Shown here: positions 1 through 11,224 of the stretch, one piece after another | How positions within the stretch are numbered: the stretch's first letter is position 1 | How the letters are laid out: the number at the start of each line of letters is the position of its first letter | DNA from: Flammula alnicola | Taxonomy: Eukaryota > Basidiomycota > Agaricomycetes > Agaricales > Strophariaceae | Direction of reading: 5' to 3' | Length of the DNA: 64,000 nt | NCBI GenBank assembly: GCA_015499995.1 | Contig: JADNRV010000067.1 | Coordinates: forward strand, 62,001 to 126,000 | Notes under the pieces: model-generated | Seen by the model: the letters and a program-made list of their open reading frames with translations, nothing else | What the model was told of the DNA's origin: nothing | Databases searched by the model: none | Position numbers and translations under genes: made by a program

Positions 1-505
1 TTTTATTCACCAATACAATTGAACATGGTCCATTGTAACAAGAACATCAGGCTGCAAACAGTCAGAAACAGTCAGAATCCGCGACTCGTGATTTGGAAGG
101 TGTCCGACAACCAGGCGCAAAGCATTGCAATATCCGGAACTGTGCATTTATTGTGAAAAAATACCGTCATCTACATAATGTGCTCTTCAGCCAGGTCAAT
201 ACCTTTCACCTCGTCTCGTGCTCGGTCTTGGTGATCCTATCGGAACTGGCTGCCCTAGCTGTCCACCTTTCCTCCAGAAATGGCTGTATCATTTTGTATA
301 AATAGGCTTATTATAAGATGATATAGGTAAACACATAAACTGCCAGAGATGTGATTTGATCAAAAGCCTTAGAAAATATCTAAGTCTACCTAGTAGTAAA
401 CTGATACAATTTGGAGCAAGAGCAAGGAAGACCGATTGGAATGATATAATAAGAGTAAAAGAATATTGGGCATAAGGATTGCAAAAACAAGAGGGCAGGC
501 AGCAG
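1..505. other. Non-coding stretch, nothing recognised
   Basis: Short open frames here show no family resemblance and no supporting splice pattern. The stretch lies downstream of the minus-strand gene that ends at 506 and probably holds its 3' untranslated region. Confidence 0.5.
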
Positions 506-3500
506 TCAGTCATGAAGGCATGCAGATGGTGAATACTGCAGAAAATCCAGAGCGGCATTATTCATAAGGTAGAGAAGCCTGGGAGCCAATTGAGTCAACC
601 TCATGGCTGTCCGCCATTTCGAGCTTGGAAGAGGGGAGAATTTGCCATCAAGAATTTTCTGAAAGTGTTCCTTGTACCAATCCTCACATTCGTTCGTCCA
701 GTGACCGACCTGCAGACCTGAACTATTCCAAGAGTTCTCAAGCGGGAACCAAGCATACATCCCTTTTTCACCTGGAAAAAGGTGATTAATAATAACTAAA
801 AAGAATTAAATAGAATTGACTTACCAGCGGTCCCATTATCTTCTTCGTAGGTGCCACAGAGCATCTTCTTCGTTGCTGTAGACAGCCCATCATCCACAAA
901 GACCTCCCCGTCACATATCAAGACATCCTGGTTCCCTTTGAGTGCATCTTGAGAAGGACCAGCCAAAATGGCAGAAACGGGCAAGACCTCTCGGGCCAAA
1001 CGAGCAATGACACCCCCAACAGATAGAGCACGACGAGCACTATCACAAGATTCCAGATATGAATCCCTCATAGTCTGATACTTGGCAAAGTCTGCCGTGT
1101 CAAAATTGTATCCCCGAGGGCGTCTTCCCAATGCAGGAGCTGACGAGGAAGAGCCTGGCTGTAATTGTGGGGGCTGGGACGCCAATCGCTGAAGGGTGCG
1201 GAATTCCATCCCATTGGCAACGAAGTACTCTGCCAATTTATAGGGATCAGGGCCCAACTGCCGGCGGATACATTCAAGGGCAATCATTGGTGAAACAGCA
1301 AGTATCCACGTCGGGCAGTCACTGGATTTGAGGTCTCGAGGATGGAGGAGGCAGAGACTCTCTTGGCCAAAATTTTTCACCTCAATACGAAGATGGCGGC
1401 ATTCATGACCGCCAAGTGGAGCATGATTTGACGGACTGAGGTCCCAGTATTTGGCAGGAACTTGATGAAAAGGACGGGTTGAGGTGGCCAAAATGTTGAG
1501 GAAGTCTATGATTGGCTGGCGATTACCTTGCAACGAGAAGGCAAGGTGTTGCCCACCCACAGTGCGGCATGCCATGACCCAGTTCTTGATTGTCCGTTTG
1601 GGTAGCTCTGCTGCCTGGTACGAGGCTTCATTCATAGAGAAGCCGTATCGATAGTAAACGAGGTCCTCAATAAACTGGTCCTGGGGTGGAGGCTCTTCAA
1701 CTGCTGTAATCAGATTGCGAGAGAGAACGTCCTGTTTGGAGGCATTGAAGAGGTCATCATCGTCCATCTCATCATCCAGGCCCACATCTATCTCCGCAGA
1801 GGAGCACTGAGGGGGCGGGCCGCCCACATTTGGAGAAAGAGGTGATGGAGGAGACCGAACCTCTAGAGTCTGTTGGCAAGGAGCCAGAGAAGGACGGGAG
1901 AGGGATGAAGATAGAGTTGGCGAAGGAGGGGCCGGAGGACTGGGCAAAGTGATTCTGACAGACGGAGACGCAGCCTGATGACCAAGTGAGGGGCTGGGGG
2001 GTTGCGGAGGAGATGGAGCTGACTGGCGAGGGAGCGTTGACAAAGGACGAGCCTGAGGATCTGGCGAAGTGGTTTGGACAGACAGAGACGCAGGCTGGTG
2101 AGCAAGTGAGGGGTTCAGCGATTGGGGAGCTGATGGGACATGATGAGGACCTGAAGAACAAGGAGGGCGAGGCACCTCTGAGTTGGATGGGGCAGCAGGA
2201 GGGCGCGGCCATGTCAAAGATCCACGATAGGGAGGAAGAGGGGGGAGGTCGTCATCCGAAGCATCAGAGACAATGTCACCTTCATCCCCTTCATCAGGGG
2301 CAATGACATCTTCATCCCCTTCATCAAATTCGGAACAAATATCGAATTCGTTGCAGAACGAATTATATTTGATTTGGCGGGAAGGGTAGTTCTCCCATAC
2401 AAGGTCGACTTCCTTACGATTAACTGCTTGTCTAATACGGAAGCCGCTAACAACCTTCCATTGGAATACTCTGGGACCTCTTTTGCCTGGGCAGTTCTTC
2501 TTGCCGTTCTGCGCCAAGCGATCCAGACGGGTTTTTTTCTCGTGGGCATTCTCTGTTGCCTCTGTTGCCTTACTTCCTGTCGCGCATCGTGCGAAGAATG
2601 CATCTATGAGTTCACCAGGACGCTGCCTACTGTTCTGTTCAACTGGGGGGAAGCCCGGTGGTATGACTGCTGGAGACCGGGGTTGCTGCCCTGGTCGTCG
2701 AACGGTTGGATTTGGGCGGTACAAGAAAGCCCACGACCCAGAGACATCGGCAAAGGGTGGGGTGCCCCAGTAAAACCAAAGAGGAACACCCGACTTGATC
2801 ATGTAGGGGATTAAGTTACGCCACCTGCATCGTGGAATATCGATGAAGGCCCCGACACGACGGCGTTCCACCGTGGCGTTTCCAACACCGGATTCATAGA
2901 GCTCTTGTGCCCACGCAGCATGAACATTTATGTGGGCTTCTTTCAACAAGGTTTGGAGACTGAGAGGGGTCCAACCGAGGTTCAAAGCTTGAAGCAACCC
3001 GACTAAAAATGATAGATAGGCAACGTAGACGACAAAGGCATCGATCGAATCCTTCACCGCAGCGTAGGCCTTATCCTTGGATTGGTGCACGTCAAAAAAC
3101 CCATAACGACTGGGCTTTTCAGGGGTGACCCAAATGCAATCGATACTGGGATGTTTCTCCTTGAAATATGACAGTAAACCCTCCGCTGTCAAGCGAAGCG
3201 CCTTTTCAAAGACCTTCCATTGTTTGCCAGTGTCGTGCGGGAGGTGCCATCCACGGCTGCCCTCCAGCAGGGTAGCCTGACCAAATGTCGAGAAGCGACA
3301 CATGAGAGGACCGAAAAAGGGTGAGTCAAACATCCACGGAATAAACGGATATCCGTCGTCAGCCCAAACCAGATTAACAAGAGAGGCAGGAGAAGGTGTT
3401 TCAGGTAGGGGCTCACGGGGAGGGACGGGCGAAGGGAGGAATGGCATGTTGGGCGATGTGAAGACCTCCTCACCCAAGAAAAAATCTTTGGAGTGAGGGA

Positions 3501-3816
3501 TGTAAATCCCATAGTCAGAAAGTTGTTGGTGGCTGGTGTAGAAGGCTAAAGAAAATGTGAGATGACAGTAATGTGAACAGAACTGTTGGAGTACTTGCAC
3601 ATTACGCAGGCAGGGCCTACTGACGGTTACGTGGCGAGAGGGGAACAGCGGTCCCACAGGGAGCAGAATAAACAAGGCCAAGACGTAGAAACTTAAAGCA
3701 ATCCCAATGGATCGAGTACTAAAGAGATGGTGGTGGTGGGACGATCCAAGGCCCGAAAACAATCCCAATGTATCAAGTACTAGAGATCGCGTGTCGGTGG
3801 GCGACAACGGTATCAT
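506..3816 (-). CDS. Large Agaricomycete-specific protein of unknown function, two exons
   Basis: Model: complement(506..771, 825..3816), 1,085 aa. The intron at 772-824 has GTAAGT and CAG ends and joins the long exon in frame to a last exon encoding WFPLENSW and WTNECEDWY. That layout is shared with the 1,236-aa gene at 24873-28636 (WFPLETCW, WTEKNEHLY), which supports the splice. Order of parts: an N-terminal region of uncertain start, a globular region, a conserved block at about residues 450-497 (VFQWKVVSGFRIRQAV, then YNSFCNEFDICSEF), an acidic stretch, a long proline/serine-rich linker, and a helical C-terminal region. I do not recognise a function. The first in-frame ATG is at 3816, but the first roughly 35 residues are encoded by dispersed repeat R1 and include an HHHH run, so the true start may be a later ATG such as 3447. 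There is no signal peptide. A hydrophobic stretch follows the repeat part. Confidence 0.7.
3720..3812 (-). repeat. Dispersed repeat R1, single unit
   Basis: This unit contains GATCCAAGGCCCGAAAACAA and then ATGTATCAAGTACTAGAGA, followed by a CGTGTCGGTGGGCGACAAC-type end. The same unit occurs three times at 7606-7890, at 32262-32360 (partial), at 38650-38815 and at 63526-63660. It lies inside the 5' part of the open frame of the 1,085-aa gene. Confidence 0.8.
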
Positions 3817-4120
3817 TTCTACCTTGGGGTAGCCGAGGGCATCCGTTGGGAGTGGGCATTCACGGCTCAATTGATGGCACCATGACTAAGTGCACAGCCA
3901 CCCAAAAGTGCGCCGCTCTCGATGAAACTGGCTCTCGCTCAATGAAAATGCCTTTTACATGTCTACGAAGACAATTGAATGCCTGATATCTTTGTAAATG
4001 GACAATATGAACCTTGAAGAATAGTTACTGTAAATTAAAACGAAAAGTATACAGAATTTTAGTTAGTATTAAGGAAATAGTGTGGTGTATATGATAATGA
4101 AACTGTCTCAGCCTACTATT

Positions 4121-7042
4121 CTAATCTTCATCCATCTCTGCTTCTTCCTCCCCTTCCCAGTCCTCGGCAATTGGAACACCAATGTCAAGAGGCAACTCTA
4201 AAGTTCCTGGGAGAGATTCACCTCTTTCTGCAATAAATGCTTGATACCGAATAAAGATTTCATTCAAAGCAACTTGCCGTTCTGCTTTTCGAGGGAATCT
4301 GCTCTTGGGTGGAACGTCAGGTAGTCCACGGAATCGGATGGCGTCGATTTGATCCCCGAGCTTCGCAACTGTCAAGCCAGCCATATGAGAGACATGGGTA
4401 ATGATGACAACTTTTGACAGCCTTTCCGTGTCAGCCTGGATTTTTGCTTTCCTGGCGTCTTCTTTCTCTTTCCGAATCCGAGCAACTTCAACCCTAAAGT
4501 CAACAATTTCCTTTCGGCGCTTTGCTTCTAGTCCACTCGAGTCCAAAATCCGGGCTTCTCGCATCACAAAGCGGTGGTCGGCATCCGTAAAGACCACATC
4601 CATGAAATCTTGCGTGTCATTATGTTGAAACATCGCCATTGCGTTGTATTGATGTAACGTCAGGGAAGGTTTGTTGCGGATAGTGACTCGATAAGCCCCA
4701 AGTGCCCCTTCGTTAACGTCATTGGTAGCTGGCATCCATGCAAGATGCTTTTCTTCAGCGGTTGCTTCATCAATAAGGCCGCCAGGTGCGAACTCGGATG
4801 AAAAACGCTCCCAGGTTACTAGTGCTCCCCTGAAAAATGCGGCCGTTATGACCTTCAGGTGTGGAAGCGAGGGCATAAGCTTCAAAACGGCTTTGATAGC
4901 TTTGGGATTATCCCATTCTTTGCCATCTAGGGTTGCATCGACATGCGAGGCGTCCTCGGAGACAAGTAAATCAGGCTGATCGATTATTTTCTGCACGAAT
5001 TCATGGACCAGCGCATGTAGAGGACCCAGATCAAGAACATTGTCAGATTTGGGACCTCGCACTGCACGCATGTACGGTTTGCTGACAGCTTGTGTATATA
5101 GGACCATTGCGCAAAGCTCGGTAAGCGTCGCGGGATCATGCAGAGCTTGAAGAACATTGTTTTCGATTTGAGTAAGTGAACCCGATTGCTTTGACATGCG
5201 AACGAGGTTGAGGTAAGCAATGTGAGCTTCGAGATACTGAATTAGATCGGCCGCGGCATCTCCGTGGCTTCCAAAACGCGTGTTACTCGTGTCTGGGAAA
5301 CGTTTATAATCCTTGTCGACGACTTCTTGAAAATGTTTGATGTGTTTATCACCCTGGCCCTTCTTGTCGTCCTTGTTATTCAGTATCGCACCTGCCAGCG
5401 CTGTTGTCTTCACTCCTCCACGAGTTGTCTGCTCGAACGCTCTTTGCTCGTCTTCGCTCAGCGGCGTTGTTAACGGATTCGGCCCACCAGGATCCAAAAT
5501 TTTCCGAAGTGTCGCGGAATTGGCTTTGTTAGCGAGCAGCATGGGTGGTAGAACCCCCAGTCTTGCCCATTCAAGCATCATTTCTGCGTTTCCGCCCTTG
5601 AAGCTGTTCTGGTCTTTGTGCATACAACAGCCAGCCCAGATAAACAAGTCCAGATGACGACGATCTTCAGGTGAGAGTGCATTGTACTCCTCTTGTCCCA
5701 GTGTGGCGATAATATCCTCCATCAGCTTCTTGTCCAACTTGGCCTGTTCGAGTGCTGATAGCTTGTCCCACTCGTCTTTCCCACCGATCTGTGCAAGTTT
5801 CTTCTGGTTCCACGCACCCAAGTACTCGACGAGCTCGCCGACAGTCATTGAAAGCAACTTGTCTTCTCCGAGGTCATCCACCGCGGATTTACGTTTACGC
5901 TCGGCCATTCCACTCGCGGCACTCTTCTCTTTCGATGCATGGTCGCCGTTCATGGCTTTGAGAACGCTCAGAAAGTGAGATATCTTCACGTTCTTCTTGA
6001 GTATCTTTGCGTAATGTGTTTTGTTGAAAAATTGTAGGCATTCGTCTACTCGGTTGATGAAACCTTCGACTGCGGCGGCAGCAGTGTGTTCCACAGTTGA
6101 ATCCACGCACAGTAAACGTATGCGCGGTGTGGATTTTGGGTCAATCGAGAGGTCTCCGTTCTTGTAAGTTGGTGCATGGAGCGCGATATGTCGAGCCTCA
6201 AAGTCAATACCTCGATTTGAGGTGCTATCCGCACTAATTGTCAAAGCTTTTGTATGTAAGTCAACGTTTGATATTATCTCTTTTAAGAAATTACCTTGAG
6301 ATTTGCTGATTTCAAAACCAATCTGTGCTTTCGCAGCGATATAACCTTCGAGAATGGCTCGTGAAACTGTCCGTCGACTGGCAATCCTGCTGGTGTTCAT
6401 TTTGACACCGAACTCTGCTGAAACATTTGACAGGACCTGTCCCACTTTGGCGCGGGCACACCCACTCGCAACAAGCATCCGCATAAGTTTCCGAGACGTT
6501 GTCGAATAGGACCGCTTGTGAATCAATTTGAAAGTCGGCTTCGAAGCCAACTTGGCTCGTTTAACTGCGTCCTTTCGAACCTGTTCAGCACGTAGAAGCC
6601 GCTTCTTCATGTTTTTGATTTCGTTTCTGTGCTGAAGGCGTTCTTGTACTGCTTCCAGTTTGAGCTTGTGATGTGCGTGGATCTCCGAGGCTAGCTCTGT
6701 CTCGAGCTGGTCTTTATGTTTCTTGAGCGCGTTGTTGTGTTGTTCCGAGGTGCCTAACCTCTGAGAGACCATCAAGGCTTCTTTCTTTATTGTGTGGACA
6801 GTGTCTTGCAGCTTCTTCTGCTTGTCTTGTAGCCGCCTGACCTTCCGTTGCGTGTTTGCGAGTTTGTTCTTCGTTTCTGCTAATACCTCTCGGGATTGAT
6901 CAGGCAGCCTGGATTTCAAAGGTTTGGCACCACGGTTCTCCTTGGGTTGTTCTTTCGAGAGTCCTTCATTATTACGCGCTGCAGCAAAATGCTCCTTTTG
7001 CAAGTTTGACCGTTTGGTTTGAGACTTTGTCCGTCGACCCAT
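4121..7042 (-). CDS. 973-aa coiled-coil protein of a multi-copy Agaricomycete family, transposase-like
   Basis: This is a single uninterrupted exon starting at an ATG followed by a basic tail (MGRRTKSQTKR). Residues of about 50-165 are Lys/Glu/Gln-rich and should form a long coiled coil. Next come SADSTSNRGIDF (about 272), MNGDHASK (about 364), CCMHKDQNSFKGG (about 472), NTRFGSHGDAAADL (about 590) and NDVNEGALGAYR (about 779), then a charged helix and an acidic tail. Spaced Asp/His/Glu motifs in one large intronless frame suggest an RNase-H-like transposase or a protein derived from one. That is inference, because I cannot align it to a defined transposase family. I saw no terminal inverted repeats within a few hundred bases. 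From memory, the family is repeated in many mushroom genomes. It could instead be a host nuclear protein. Confidence 0.7.
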   Translation of the reverse strand: MGRRTKSQTKRSNLQKEHFAAARNNEGLSKEQPKENRGAKPLKSRLPDQSREVLAETKNKLANTQRKVRRLQDKQKKLQDTVHTIKKEALMVSQRLGTSEQHNNALKKHKDQLETELASEIHAHHKLKLEAVQERLQHRNEIKNMKKRLLRAEQVRKDAVKRAKLASKPTFKLIHKRSYSTTSRKLMRMLVASGCARAKVGQVLSNVSAEFGVKMNTSRIASRRTVSRAILEGYIAAKAQIGFEISKSQGNFLKEIISNVDLHTKALTISADSTSNRGIDFEARHIALHAPTYKNGDLSIDPKSTPRIRLLCVDSTVEHTAAAAVEGFINRVDECLQFFNKTHYAKILKKNVKISHFLSVLKAMNGDHASKEKSAASGMAERKRKSAVDDLGEDKLLSMTVGELVEYLGAWNQKKLAQIGGKDEWDKLSALEQAKLDKKLMEDIIATLGQEEYNALSPEDRRHLDLFIWAGCCMHKDQNSFKGGNAEMMLEWARLGVLPPMLLANKANSATLRKILDPGGPNPLTTPLSEDEQRAFEQTTRGGVKTTALAGAILNNKDDKKGQGDKHIKHFQEVVDKDYKRFPDTSNTRFGSHGDAAADLIQYLEAHIAYLNLVRMSKQSGSLTQIENNVLQALHDPATLTELCAMVLYTQAVSKPYMRAVRGPKSDNVLDLGPLHALVHEFVQKIIDQPDLLVSEDASHVDATLDGKEWDNPKAIKAVLKLMPSLPHLKVITAAFFRGALVTWERFSSEFAPGGLIDEATAEEKHLAWMPATNDVNEGALGAYRVTIRNKPSLTLHQYNAMAMFQHNDTQDFMDVVFTDADHRFVMREARILDSSGLEAKRRKEIVDFRVEVARIRKEKEDARKAKIQADTERLSKVVIITHVSHMAGLTVAKLGDQIDAIRFRGLPDVPPKSRFPRKAERQVALNEIFIRYQAFIAERGESLPGTLELPLDIGVPIAEDWEGEEEAEMDED

Positions 7043-7605
7043 CTAGCGACTCAACGTGGGCTTTTCAAATACATTTTGGTGAGTCTTTTATTTACATATA
7101 TATATTGAACAGTTATATCCAACCTTCTCTTGTTTTGTGAAGCAAATGCTCCTCCTGCGGCCTTTTTCTTCGACGTTCGAGAGCGGACACGCTAATTTAT
7201 CACGGTCAGTCACACATGTGACATACGTGATTGCGCGACACTTTCATTGATTTCTTTATGTACCAATTGTACAACGACCACTGAAGGTCTCTGTTAGCCG
7301 TTTTGCATGCACATTCTGGATGGCTTATTCTTGCTAGGCTTGTGCTCATATTTTCTCTAACATGTCCTGAAAGTTATATAATTTACCTATTTGAGTTTAT
7401 TCACGTAGTAAATTTAAATCCGAGCACAAGCCTCGAAAGATATTCTAGTTCAAAATGTTTTCGCACAATTTCTGTGTGATTTGACCCAGAATTGCGTTCG
7501 GAAAAGGTACAGGCGTGTTCGCACTGACTTCTGGGTGGGAAGCCTTAGATGCAATTATGTACAAACAAAAGCTGTGCAAAGCCTGATGTGCCCACTCCCA
7601 CCCGG
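7043..7605. other. Intergenic, nothing recognised
   Basis: AT-rich sequence upstream of the minus-strand 973-aa gene, so it presumably holds that gene's promoter. No repeat, open frame or structural RNA could be supported. Confidence 0.4.
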
Positions 7606-8070
7606 GTATGGTGGTGGAACGGTCCAAGGCCTGGAAACGATTCCAATGTATCAGTACTAGAGAGATCGTTTGTCGGTGCGCGACAGCGGGCTGGCTGTAA
7701 GCGACAGTGGGCGATGACAGTGGTGATGGGACGATCCAAGGCCCGAAAACAATCCCAATGTATCAAGTACTAGAGAGATCGCGTGTCGGTGCGCGACAAC
7801 GGTGTGGTGGTGGAACGGTCCAAGGCCCGCAAACGAGCCCAATGTATCAGTACTAGAAGAGATCGTTTGTCGGTGGGCGACAGGGGTGGGTGGCTGTAAA
7901 AAATAAAAACGGTAAGTAATGAAAAATCAACAAGAAAAAACCTTCGCCGACGTCAAATGACGCGACAAAAGGGGACTTACGGGGTGGGTGTAACGGTGGG
8001 TGGGGGCTTGGAGGAGAAAGGTCAGTCGATTCAAGAGCCGTAGTTGTTGTTTGTGCAAGATGGGTGAGCC
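7606..8070 (+). repeat. R1 repeat: three tandem units plus the longer R1 tail
   Basis: Units of the GGTGGAACGGTCCAAGGCC / GATCCAAGGCCCGAAAACAA type begin near 7606, 7723 and 7806. Each runs through an AATGTATCAAGTACTAGAGA-like core to a TGTCGGTG(G/C)GCGACA end. The last unit continues into a tail (GGTGGGTGGCTGTAAAA, later GGGTGGGTGTAACGGTGGG) that matches 38650-38800 and 63610-63750. At the position where those two copies carry a poly(A) retroposon (near 8035) this copy is uninterrupted, so it shows the empty-site state. Confidence 0.8.
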
Positions 8071-8085
8071 AAACAGCGGGCAACC

Positions 8086-8442
8086 TTCGTCGCTTTCTTT
8101 CAAATTCTCAATTTTGAATTCCACTCCGAGTCAGTCACTGTTCCAGACATGACACCAGAGCTTAAGTACCAGCTACCAGATGCGCTTCCTTGTGATGTGC
8201 AATGTGTAGTGGAAAAACTATATTTATCTAAGAAGGAACTGGAAGTACCAAGCAGGACGAAGGAAAAGCAGGGGGTGCCAGCGGACATAATACAACGTTG
8301 AAATTCCCAAGTGCATTAAGTCATACTTCCATCTTCCCACCCACGACCTATCCCTCGTAACCGAAGAGCTGCCAGCACCAGTCAGAAAATAATCATTTAT
8401 TTCAAATTTTCAAGCCTGCCAGAAATTCATCAGTCTCATGCC
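8086..8442. other. Unassigned stretch, possible gene relic
   Basis: A plus-strand frame from about 8118 to 8300 reads through a hydrophilic segment (TVPDMTPELKYQLPDALP) without an obvious start or splice acceptor. It could be a captured exon fragment or chance. Nothing else was recognised before the WD40 gene. Confidence 0.25.
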
Positions 8443-10329
8443 TCATGCTTGACCTTCGATAGCAAGTTGTCTATCAACTCCCGTCTGGCTCTCGTCTTTA
8501 TTGTCAGGAAACTCGCGGTCTTTCTCTACGAGTTCTGGGCCCATCTTGAGAAACTTGCGCCACATTCGATCGTCGAGCCGTTCCAGAAGGGCATCATCAA
8601 GTTTCTCCACATACTCAATTTCATTGAGTGTCCTCTGATAGCGAGAGCGAATAGTATCGTGGGTTGGGGTGCCCAAATTTCCGAAAACAATTTTGAATCT
8701 CAACGGAAGATTTGCAACCTCCTGTCAACAAATCAGCCTGTTAATCCAATGGGAAAGGAGGTACACAGGAGGTCTGACCGTTTTCACCATGGGGAACCAA
8801 TATTTACATGTAAGTGCATTGGCGATGACGAGAATTAAGATGAGGATCAACTCTCCTCGACGCTGATCCTGGTAGATCCTCCGTTCCTGCACGCGCTTAG
8901 TCTTCCAAAGTGTATTCGTCAGCGTGAACGATGGAGCAGAAAGAGCTACTCACTGGCTTTTCCCAGACACAGATATCAGATTTGTTATCAGAAGATCCGC
9001 TTATGATAAGATGACGTTCGTCCGAACTAGCGCACTATGAGAAAAAGATAAATATCCCAGATTGTTGTGCAGAATCTGGAAACCCACCGCCACTGCCTGA
9101 ATCAAGGATGACGTGCTTCCGTGCGTCATCACTTGGTCGAAACGGGTTTCCGAGGCCTTCAGATTGAATAGGTAGATTTTGCCGTGGTCGCTGCCCCCTA
9201 CGATCGACATTCCTTTCTCGCAGAAAACCACTCCTTTGATGTGTTGGCGCGCAGTCGGGACCTCGAAAAAGTGCGTTGCGGTGGAACGGCCAATGGGATA
9301 AACATCAAAGCCTGCGCCAATATTGTCAATTACAACATTTTTCCCAGCTTCGTCAACACAAGCATTGCCACTAGGAGATTTTGTAAACCTCAATTCCAAA
9401 GAACAACAGGGAGAAACAAACATTGCGCTCTTAATGGATTTTGAGTATTTTGCTGCCGACGTTTGCGAATCCCAATATGACCTGGTTCCTGTTTGTGAGC
9501 CTCAAGTGTGCATTGGATTGGGGGCAAATCTTACATTTCTCCTGACTCAAGGCTATAGATCATGATATCCTCGCCTCTGTTGAGGAAGTATACCGAACGT
9601 GGAATGGCTTCGGTGTGCTCTACGGTCCATAACGCAGTCGATAATACCCCTATAAACGTAGAGTTATTAGTCATTAGTCGTTCAAGTTCAACAAGAAAAT
9701 ATCATTTTACCATCTTTGTCTAAGCGGAACATTTTGAAGCTGCCATTGTGGCTTGTTGCGACAAGTCGATGGTGAGTAGCGTCAAAGGCGAGAGCTTCCA
9801 CACTGTTGCCGTGGTTGAAAATCTGAGTATCACAAACTTCGACAAACTGGCTCTTTATAGATATTAGGACACGAACGGTTGTCTGAGTTTAAAATCGAAA
9901 ACTCACTCTCTTGCGGCGCCGATAGACGGCGAATCGTCCTCTTCCTGTTCCAAGGCATAATAATCCATTTCCTGGTAAGCTGTTCGTTAAATTGATCCAA
10001 ATCAGGCAGGTTATTTGGCCCCAATGCCCTCCCGGATTGGTAAGAGTCTCGCTCCGTTTCAACGTCTGCAAATCCCAGATATTAACACATTCGTCGTCAC
10101 CTGCACGAATCAGCGAAAGTATGACTACAATCTCGGATTGACTTACCCCCACTAGCAAGCAGCTCGGCATCTCCAACGATAGCAAAGCAATTAATAGGGC
10201 CACGGTGCCCGTCAAGCCTGGCGCGCAGGAAATAACTCTGATGGAAATGGGACAAAGCACTCAATACGGCTGAAAGTGAAAACGCACATTTCGCGAGGAA
10301 ATAGTTCTCCAGACCTGTTGTAAGGACAT
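8443..10329 (-). CDS. WD40-repeat protein with C-terminal transmembrane helix, nine exons
   Basis: Model: complement(8443..8721, 8767..8901, 8954..9034, 9088..9388, 9535..9649, 9711..9852, 9907..10100, 10147..10237, 10288..10329), 459 aa. All junctions are GT..AG, the introns that separate them are mostly 45-65 bp, and the summed length is a multiple of three. WD-type signatures are LDGHRGPINCFAIVGD followed by GDDECVNIWDL, then GHWGQITCLIW, FVEVCDTQIFNHGNSVEALA, and finally ISGSSDNKSDICVWEK. After the repeats a basic stretch (QERRIYQDQRRGE) leads into a hydrophobic helix (LILILILVIANALT) and a charged tail, so the protein is probably a tail-anchored propeller scaffold. The start at MSLQQVW is chosen because the next exon joins it in frame. 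An upstream in-frame ATG at 10533 is possible but less likely. The partner is unknown. Confidence 0.8.
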
Positions 10330-11224
10330 AATGAAGATGTAAGCGATGTGAGTGGGATGAGGGTAGCAGATGTAATGAGGTGGTTTAACGCTAGCGGCTA
10401 GGTATTTATGCATCTGTGCGGGTGAATCCGAGTCGTCAGTCCTGTTACGTTGAGCGCGTTGGCCGATGAATTGGTGAATTAGGCGAAGTGAGTCATGCAC
10501 AACTGTTCCTGATGTTGGGAAAATGTCCTTCACGGCTTAATCTTGAACCAAGTGAACGGATTGAAGATCCTGAGAGCGATATGCACGATATGAATGCACG
10601 GATGCGACTGAGGAGCACAAGCCTGTTCGTGGAACAATAATGATATTTAAAATTGACAGTTGCAGCAAGTCACGTAACGTCGCTGTAGAGCGCTACACCA
10701 GTGGAGAGGAAACATGAGATGTTATAAAGGGGTGTCTCGAATCAGGGAGAAAAGCTGTTCTTGGATCCAGTTAAAATACGCTGTTCCGAGGCAGTTGGTA
10801 GGACTCGGACTGGAGGAAGTAAGGTTGGTGGAAGGAGTATACATGCCCTGAAGAAAAGATGGAGGATAGAAAACTGCGATGGGCTATCCCGACGCAGGTT
10901 AACAAAGGAAACCCGACATTGCTTTGCTCGTCACGCGTCAGGACTGAGTCAACGGTTCTGAAACCCGTTTGTGGACAATTATGTAATAACCCAACCACGA
11001 ATGATTTTCTCACATATACGGGTCGTTCGGTTGTGTTGGCACGATGATTAGTCCTGGATTGATGCCGAGACTTTAATATTTTGAGTCAAGCGGAATCGAC
11101 TCATGTGAGTCAGAGGAAGGACGCGAGAAGGTGGAACGCGGCTCAGTTCGTAGAACAATAAACCGTATATTGTTTAAAGGGGAAGACCCATCTCGCAAAC
11201 CTCCTCCCTCATGAGTGCAAAAAA
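10330..11224. other. Intergenic, nothing recognised
   Basis: This stretch lies between the divergently transcribed WD40 gene and the small plus-strand gene at 11225 and probably contains both promoters. No conserved protein segment or repeat was identified. Confidence 0.4.

Noticed and set aside
3725..3760. Histidine-rich metal-binding motif at the start of the 1,085-aa protein
   Set aside because: The HHHH run is encoded by GGTGGT-rich repeat R1, so it carries no functional evidence.
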